This document shows positions 55,363 to 64,000 of a stretch of 64,000 nt of DNA, piece after piece. How positions within the stretch are numbered: the first letter of the stretch is position 1; each line of letters begins with the position of its first letter. Under the pieces are notes generated by a model that did not search any database, was not told the origin of the DNA, and saw nothing but the letters and a program-made list of their open reading frames with translations. The stretch comes from Urechis unicinctus (taxonomy: Eukaryota; Annelida; Polychaeta; Xenopneusta; Urechidae): contig CM067343.1 in NCBI GenBank assembly GCA_034190875.2, positions 16,274,143-16,338,142 on the forward strand, in the 5' to 3' direction. The position numbers were made by a program, and so were the translations under genes.

Positions 55363-58300
55363 TTCACACATAATGTCACACCACTTTGTATCCATCATGT
55401 TTTTTTTAACAGTTAAGCCCTGGGATGCAGCCACTATTATTTATTTATGTACGCTTACAGAGTTTATCAATGCGTTTTCGTAATGTTATACATTTTGAAC
55501 TTTCGATATCCCCACTAGTGCTGTATAACGTAGAGTGAAAATATGCGACCAACATTGGTATATATTTCACTACTAGGGATTACTGGTACCAACCTGGTAT
55601 TACTGGTACTTAGCGAGTTAACATTTAACTGGGGAACATTGAATTAGGCAACACATCCATCAAAGACACAATTTAATTCCATTCGACACCGATTCAGGTT
55701 AGCTCTTTTAAACTGAACCAGTTCCGATTAATCATAATAGCAAGACCTTTGATCGTACGAAACGACAACTTAAAGGTCTCGTTCTAAATGATTTGCTGAA
55801 TGCATTTCAGTATGGATTCATTTGATACAATATAAAGTCTTATGTTGCAGTAAGCATATATTTCATGGGCCAATGAGACCCAAAGGTGATAATATACCAT
55901 ATCTGAACGTCATGACGGAATACTGCAATAACGGTGTAGAAGATTAACTATTAATGTCCTATTGCCATCAATTTATGGACTCTCCCACGGCTATATAGGC
56001 AGGCATGAGTTGCTATCCATCGCAAAGTATTCTCATAATTTATACTACATCTAAATAATTGATCTGGGAACATATATGTTTTAAGTGCATTATTATGATA
56101 TAGACATGACCCTTTAACCATAATATTGTATGCTCAAAACTTAAAATAGAGTGTATCCATGAGCAGGGCATGTTCATGTAGTATACCTAAGCTGTCTGCA
56201 TTCCATCTAAGATGCACGGAAACACTATCTAATTAACAACCCCTTTGTTATTCTTGGCAGGAATTGTTTTTTTTCCTGCTATAGTTTTTTGCTCTCTAAT
56301 TAACCTTCACGATTGCTAAGTGACTCTGGGACCTAAATACTCGAAGCTCATGGGTTCATAACATATTATCACCACATACGCGCAACGCTGTTAAACCTTC
56401 ATTACATATGTTATTTAATAGAACAGAGCAACATTGTGTAGGCAGACACTAAGAGAATCACGTCCAACCTGCAGTTCTCTAATGATCGAAAATACATCTG
56501 AAAATTCCAAAATTCCAGAGCAACATTACACGAATGCAATGTTAAGCAAAGTATGCGATGTAGCAATGTACATATACACCAAGCTTCGTAACTGTTGAAA
56601 GTATCATGAGCCAAATATCACGCTTACTCATAGACACTTGCTGAGACTCAAACTAGATCGCGTTGGATAATCCCAATTTGTTGCACTTTCCGTCTTGAAT
56701 TCGTGGGGCAGATGGCAGATATCCACTTAACACGTTATCTAGCACTGCCACATTTGTTTATGAGCTCTCTATCATAACAGTAGGTAACGTCATACGCCAC
56801 TGGCATCAGAAGCGAGTTATTTGTACGTCATGCAACCTACCCATCAGTCTACAATAGATATATCACGGATCCCTACTAAAGCCTACATTTTTTAATCCAT
56901 TGGTGTTGTAAATAGAACACAAATATAAGCTTATAAATACCGACGCTCATTTACAATATCTATCTGGTCTTGACCTCCACAACCGCATGAATTAAAATAA
57001 GCTCTCTATCCCATCAATAGGTTTGGTCAAACACCACTTCCATTAGCCGCGCGTTATTGGTACGTTATGCAATCTACCCATCAGTCTACAATCGCCTTAT
57101 CAAGGAGCACCAATAAAGCCTGTTAATAAGAGGCACGTACTAGGCTGCGTAATCGCTCTTCTTTAGGAGTTAGTATGTTGACATTAATCATCACCTATTT
57201 CTCTCCCTGATAATGCATTAACTTAAAATGCCGGATGTTCTTACTAAATGAATTGCCGAACTTTGCAAACTGTTTTTCTGCTTAGCAATTGTGATTTTAA
57301 TGGGTAATCATCCCAATGGTTTGGAGAAACAAAAGCCATTGTTTAGATTCCATGGGCTACATTCTCACAAGCAACGAAAATTATACTTCCGTCGTTTGGT
57401 TAGCAATAATTGTGCTTCGACCTATACCAAAGTCACCAACCATTGCCCCTGCAATGCAAATATCATATTTTGACGCTACTTCGTGCAAATCGACAGCGAT
57501 TGACGTTTCCATCAAACTCAGTAACTAACAACACGTCGGCTAGGCCTAGTAATCTGCCATGTCCATACTTTGCTATTTGTGTACTATACGATCCAACGAA
57601 ATACACCGAACTGGGGAGTTAAATTGGCTCTTCCGTCACCACTTGGCTGTAGAAGTCATCTAGCATAAGATCCATCTGCAAACTCTATGCACACACCGAC
57701 AAATAGTTCAATCACATGGTGGACAAAGTTATTCAACTGCTATGCATTCCAAACAACGTTGTGGTACTTCTCAAATTATCGGTATGGGACTCAACTCGTC
57801 TATTTGCAACGGCAAATGATGTAATTCTACATTCACTAACTATTTATCGGCATGTCTGCTTCAAATCTTATGCTCTGCTGTCACGATTATCATTGATCAT
57901 ATTTTGCAATATTTCTACATAAGTTTTGCTTCACTATCTCAGGCGTGGACGCATTATCAGTAAATAAATGTCAAGTAGCTATACAATCAGTTAGCTGTGT
58001 ACTCAAACATTGCCTCTAGAAGAGGTCCCTAGTGTTGATTACAGTACCATGCCGCTTTGTGCCATACTCAACTAGGTTGGATTACTATGTTATGTTATAT
58101 AAATATTATTTATAATAGGAACTAAATATTACCAATTGATTGATCGAGGTTACTTACGAGATATGGTTTATCTGTCTCGTCAGCATTCGCTTAGTTTATG
58201 TTTCGCTTGAATGATAAATACCGAATATGCTTTAAAGTTGTTGTCAACATATTGCGAAACTTATGACAGAATAAAGTTTTAACTTGGTATGCTAATATAT

Positions 58301-61300
58301 CATAAGCATGCATGTACATTAGCACAGACAGAGATGAATGCCGCATTAAATATCATGATGACACATGGACAACCATAAAGCTTACGATAATGGTCAAATT
58401 GCTAACTTATCGGTTGAGCTGCATCAATATTGCTACCGGATTCGACACTATACCTCTCCACGCAAACACAACATTTTAGTGTCGTTTATGAGAGGGGCGT
58501 TAGTGACAATGGAAGATTCGAATATCACATTGCTACATGCTATATGTCGAAGCATAATTCATTATGTCGTCTTGTGTTGTTTCCACCTTCGACAGCCACT
58601 GATGATTGGTGCTAAATTGAACCAATCAGGTTATATAAGACTGCAAATGTTTTCGATTACTTGGAGATATCAATAGCGTTGAGTCGATTGCATATCGAAC
58701 GTTTTTTATTGGGGGTAAGTAGTGTGATAAAATCTAGGTTCTGCGATCTATGTGACAATCTCAACATATCCAAACAGACAATTTGATAAAATGTATTAAA
58801 ACACAACGACTAAAAACGAATATGGCCTAGCAAAGAAGTATACTTTGATAAACATGGTGGATTACTTAACGGAACATTCATTAAGGAGTAAATCACAACT
58901 GTGAATAAACGTGGCTGATGATACACCACTAGTTACGACAAAAGATGTTTGTAGTAAGAAAGACTTTCTTGTGCCACATATAGTCCATTTAATAATTTTA
59001 TCATATGTTTCTTAAAACCACATCACGATATCATAAGATGCATTAGTCTTAGCAGTAAGCTGTATATCGTTACAAGGCTTATCAAACAGCAGGAGAAAAG
59101 GGGCATTTTACTGGCTCACATTGCCTGTATATTCTGCCATGAATTATTGGCCGTATGGTAGTTCAACAAGTGCACTTGCATCAGCCAAACAGCACAAACA
59201 CATTGCATGATTCAGGATTGACGGGATTGGCATTGGCGAGAAGCGGATGTCCCGCTGGTGTGTATTATATGGGAGGTACATTAAAAAAGTGTGTTCTCGG
59301 TTTATTGGTCTGTTAAACACTATTTTACTTGGGTGTTCTACACGTGATTTCAAAATAGCGATAGGCACAATGTTTAAGACACATCAAACATGTAGAGCCA
59401 TTTAACAATGCTTTACGATGTATAACGTATCATATTGCCATACAATTATTAAAAGCTAATAGCATAATAGCTTTAAGCTGAATGCGATTTTCGATTAATG
59501 GGATAGGTTCAAAGAAAGGGCCTCACAAATTCATATTAGTCACTCTCGCGTTCTCTTTTGTTGTCCAACAGGGTCTTCCTAATAGGCCATTTGTATTTAT
59601 GACACCCTGTTATGCTGCATACGTGATGATATATCTAGTTTGTTAGTGTTGAGCAGGTTGCTTTCAGGGGCGAGTTGAAACCCATTGTTCTCTAAAGCGG
59701 CGAGCAACATAGCAATGGATTATAATAGGCAGAGTGGACATGTTTTTGTTGACTGATTAACAGGTGTCAGAGATCATTTTCATACGAAATAATGAATTTC
59801 CCTTTCTTTATTGTATTCGCATACTTAAAGCAGTTATTAAAATCGTTCTGCCTATGATTTCGCAGCCAATAGCTTGTACCAACGTGTCTTCAGGGGCAAA
59901 CGCCATTACTCGTTCATATTTCGTCGAAGTGCTAGAAAGGATACTAGTCGGTTGTTTTAAGTCCCATAATGTATGTATAGCTTTAAAGCCTTGTTAATGA
60001 TAACTATACAATCGAAGCTGGTGTATTGGTAACACCAACCACCAGACTGTGAATTTGATCCAAACGTAATGATGAACTTGAAGGGCGGTTTTATCTCTTA
60101 AAAGTGACGAAGAAGATCCTCTGATGACTACGTGCTCCGTGGCGTTTACAAGGCACCATATTAATTCAACGAATTAGTTATTAGGTTATGGGAAGTGGGG
60201 CAAGATGAAGCGGTAAAAGACAATCAAAGGGTAGTTTAAGAGGGAGAATAATGCGTCATTAATTGTATACATATATTACTTTGTTTTTCATACTCTTTGG
60301 GAATAATATCGGTAAATAGCATGCTTGAATGATTTGTACATGATCCGGATAAACAGGATCAGGAGCAATGTAATCCAAGAATAAGGGCCGTCAGAAACGT
60401 ATGATCCTTGTTAATTAGGGTCGCATACTTAGCATGAACTACCATTAATCACCTATCCGCAAAATAGTCATGCCTCCATTATTCGTTAATTTTGCATCAG
60501 AGTGCTGAAAAAGATAACTCGTCTGCTGTTTTATCTCCTTAGGTTACTTAAATCTCGTGAGAGCATTAAGATCTTGTTAACGTAACGAGTTAATGGGTTC
60601 CTCGGCGATGCGCTGACATTAATTTTTGGTACTTAGCTTTACTTAGCACCACTTATTGGTCGCCGTCTTATCGATTAAACTTCCGAGTTAAATACCAACA
60701 TCCTTCGGTCTTGTCACGAAGTACAGATTTTTACTTGTAGCACTAGAAATGAGCGTCACAATAACCATGGCAAATTCATACTAAGTTATATAAGTCCAAA
60801 CTTTTCATGATGGATATAAGAAGTTAGAAAAAGTAAGAAACTAGCATCTACAACTAATCCAATGGACAAGCCTTGATGAATTAATAAGTAGGGACGCAAT
60901 ACCGTTACATCATGTTTTAAATTACATAAATATTTTGTTTTACCGGGAAGAGATAAAAATGGCAAATAGTGGAAAGCTAAAGACAATAAATATGATTAGC
61001 ACAAAATATTTTCTCATTAATGCATCTCAAATATACCTCTGCTGCTTACATTGTAAAACGTTATACGGAGTACTAGGTTGTAGTTAGGAAAGATCGACAA
61101 TCATAAGTGTTCTCATTGGTATTGTTTTGACACAACTGGCATTCTCACCTCATTTACAGTGAATGTGTTCCAATGCTAGGCGCCGGGTACACAATAAGCG
61201 AACGGATGAAAATTAAGCGTTATCGTTGCCACGTGGACCGCTGTGGTCTATTCTAAGCAATCCGTGACGTGATAAATCCAAGTTTTCTTTTTCCTTAACA

Positions 61301-61489
61301 TTATTCATGGTTAAATACATAAGGATAATATTGCACTAAATAAATATGTTTTTCATATAGTATCTGGATTAATTCACACCTATGAGCGGAGGTGCAAAAT
61401 TGGAACACAATACAAAATGTCGCCAATGCAAATAGGCACATCAGAATGTATTAAATATATACAAGCAATAATGGCAACTGAATTAGTGA
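55363..61489. other. Remainder of duplication copy 2, no recognised gene
   Basis: Collinear with 45993-52160. Only short, domainless frames and small indels were seen. Confidence 0.35.
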
Positions 61490-64000
61490 GGAACAATTTT
61501 GTTTTAATGTTTATGGTTTATGGCACCGTTCGGTGATTTGTGTACACCATAAGATTTGTGAACTTCATGGCAGCCATGGAGTTCTGTATGTTTTGCCCGT
61601 ACCTATGATGCGCGTCAGATATAACTTAGATATTTGCAGTTGGTAATTACAGAGCTCTTTGCAATTTGATTCCACTGGCTTGCCGTTTACATATGTTCAT
61701 GGAGAATAGGTATCATATTAAGTTGAATTCGTTTGCGTTGCAGTAAAACATAGGCGACAAAAAATAAAACCATCAGCTATAATATCATTGTCATTTATAA
61801 TTTATTGATAGAACCACAGCTATTGTGTTACAAGCGATGTGGTACCTATTGGCATACTATTACCAGTTACGGGACAGCATAATCAGTGCCGAAAGTACAG
61901 CGGCGGAAAACACCATTAAAAGTCACAGTCTCTAAGTTTTTGTATTGCCGTTTAGTGTTAATTTGAGTAATGTGAATATATATTAGTACATCTATTGTCA
62001 GCCGAGCGTCTTGTTGCAGATGCTGTTCATACATAACAATTCATAATTTCAAATAACGCATTTTTCATTTTAAAGCATACGATAGAACTGGAATAATGCT
62101 TGTGTATAGAATTAAACAGCAATATTATAAAATCGAACATTTGGTGAATGCATACTCAATAAGTGGAAGGGTCAGCTTTTTGTATTATATGACAATGCCA
62201 CAGTAAGAACTCATGTCACAGGTTGTGTATTCTTCATTTGATTTAGCTTGCGTGCGCTGATTACGTTGGCTTATGTTGTATTAAACCGATATCAAGCTGA
62301 ATCGAAGCCACCTTTTCTATTTTGTTAGCTATCGTCGTAATCTTATTGTTGGTGTTAATGCTGCGCCTACTCATTCATAGGTACACGGTTATATTTGAAA
62401 TAACTGCTGATATTGTGAGGTGCTGCATTAATTAGTAATACGTATTGTTGTGTGCTTATCGGGTTGGCTCGTTATAATTGACACTAACTGCCTGAATTGT
62501 TCAACGTACCCAGCAAAACAATCATTTGTGTTTAACTATATACTGCGTAAGCCAATTCTAATTCAAGAATTCATTTATGAGATTGAAAATATCATGGAGG
62601 TCAGATGAGGACGCGCTAGCATGTATATATGTTTCGATCAACTATCCCCAGAAGCTATTTGTATCACACGCAGCTACACGGGCGCCTGTCGTTATGTATT
62701 TGGTTGGTGTTCTTGGATGTGTTTGCCACCGTTCTGGAATCTGCGTCATCATCGAGACAGTGCTAGGTATCTTTTAATATCATCCTTTAAATTCGAAAAG
62801 CATTCCACATCTCTTATCCTATTACTTAACATCATACACCTGAGCTTGATAGAGTGCAGAGGCACGGAGTGTAAAGATATATTTTTTTACAAAGCAATAC
62901 GACATCGCAGATGCATTAGGGCTTTTGGGTGCAACAAAACGGTGCAACTGCATGAGGACTTATAATTTATCAATATTCTGAAAGTGTGCATAATCCGACT
63001 AAAACATGACCTTTATTACAGAAATTCATTTCGATAGCGTCATATTCGGATAATCATCCTCAACTGAAAATTGTTAATATGCAATCTGTTGATACATCTC
63101 TGTGGTCTCTTCGCATTGTGTATATGTTATGTGATTCCATGACTACAGATCTGAAACAATGTAGAATCATATATAATTTAGTTAGATAATGTCCGAATTA
63201 ATCTGACATGTGGACAGGTTAATGCAGATGTTTGGATTGCATAAAATGAAGCACTCTGGGATTGATTACAATAACTCGTTTCGAATTGTAATCCTTAGTC
63301 GCGCTGAGGCTGGTTTCAATTACCCTAACGATTCCTCGCATCTGAATTGCTTGCTGAGGCACAACATCAATATTAATAATAGTCAGGGTCATTGAGCATA
63401 CTGCTTCGCCTAGCGTTTAAGTACACTGGTTCCAGCTCAACAACAATGATTAATCTTTGTTTGTAGCGTTTTAGACATCACATATATTAACGATATTCTC
63501 GGAAATATTGTATAAAACTTAATCAAATACGGCGCCTTCGTCCTTTCGACCAATTATGCAGCATGTAAAACAAAATCAGCCTTATTAGTAAACGGTCGTA
63601 AAACAAAGAACCTTAAAGCAATTAACAAAGCCTTATAATCTCTTTAAATTTTTCTTGATCTAAGTGATACACGATCTGGAGAGAGTTTCGTATCACACGC
63701 TGCCATATTTCTCCTGAAATTTGGCATATATGCAATGGCTGTTTCCGTTCCGGGAGTATTGAAAGTGACAGAAATGAATATGACCAATTTTTGCAAGCAA
63801 GATGCGTTTACTTAACTGATAGATCACCGATTTGATCGATGGGTTTAAGTAAGTGAGCATTTGCATACGCTTCTCTTTTGGGGAGCTGTCAAATGATACT
63901 TTTTTGGCTTGTGTAACGGTAGGCGGGAAAAACTCTGTTCCAATATATATTATTACGTCAGCTACACAATTAATGCTGTTTGCTTCTGTCATATGAATCA
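61490..64000. other. Gene-free right flank
   Basis: Unique sequence after the duplication. Two overlapping frames of 66 and 114 codons at 62577-62965 lack any domain or consistent codon pattern. No repeat partner was found in the window. Confidence 0.35.

Larger units (their letters stand above)
52166..61489 (+). repeat. Large tandem duplication, copy 2 (9.32 kb)
   Basis: Direct copy of 43402-52160. It is longer because of blocks at 54524-54685 and 54920-55362 (the latter includes a TA array), and carries small indels throughout. Its left end lacks the ~110 bases of retroelement sequence that flank copy 1, so copy 1 is probably at the original location. Confidence 0.93.

Overview
The window looks like nuclear DNA from an AT-rich metazoan, most likely an invertebrate. 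It has long (TA)n, (TATG)n and (GATA/CTAT)n microsatellites, introns with GT..AG borders, degenerate interspersed repeats, a Ty3/gypsy-type pol remnant, and fragments of protein families typical of animal genomes (THAP zinc finger, P2X7-type intracellular domain, PC4-like domain). The host clade cannot be fixed from this sequence alone. No complete, undamaged gene is evident. No bacterial operon, CRISPR array, rRNA or tRNA was recognised.

Layout. 0-15 kb: a mosaic of old duplications and microsatellites. A 3.6-kb repeat (137-3772) recurs at 8933-12967, and in both copies the middle has been replaced by different sequence bounded by TA arrays. A 1.1-kb repeat carrying a strong hairpin (7272-8541) has relatives at 13567-13838 and 36029-40228. 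15.4-15.6 kb: one exon-like minus-strand ORF with a good start context runs straight into a TA array. 16-21 kb: no recognisable gene. 21.2-22.2 kb: a repeat whose minus strand encodes a PC4-like ssDNA-binding domain, with a decayed copy at 797-1330. 22.7-23.7 kb: three TA-array blocks.

25.2-30.2 kb is the most gene-dense part. Four spliced-gene remnants lie there: a minus-strand THAP half-domain; a divergent plus-strand gene with a basic N-terminus, about 100 bp away across a promoter-like gap; a minus-strand P2X7-intracellular-domain-like gene with plausible exons but two frame breaks; and a plus-strand, stop-riddled remnant resembling THAP-associated (Kolobok-like) transposases. The two THAP pieces face outward and bracket the other two genes.

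30.2-43.3 kb: mostly gene-free, with two TA arrays, repeat copies and a CpG-dense patch just before the large duplication. 43.4-61.5 kb: two tandem direct copies (8.76 and 9.32 kb) of one unit, a few percent diverged by eye, each carrying minus-strand remnants of a Ty3/gypsy pol (RNase H end) that have decayed in different ways. 61.5-64 kb: nothing recognised.

The genes do not form a pathway. They record mobile-element insertion, duplication and decay, with TA microsatellites at many of the rearrangement breakpoints.
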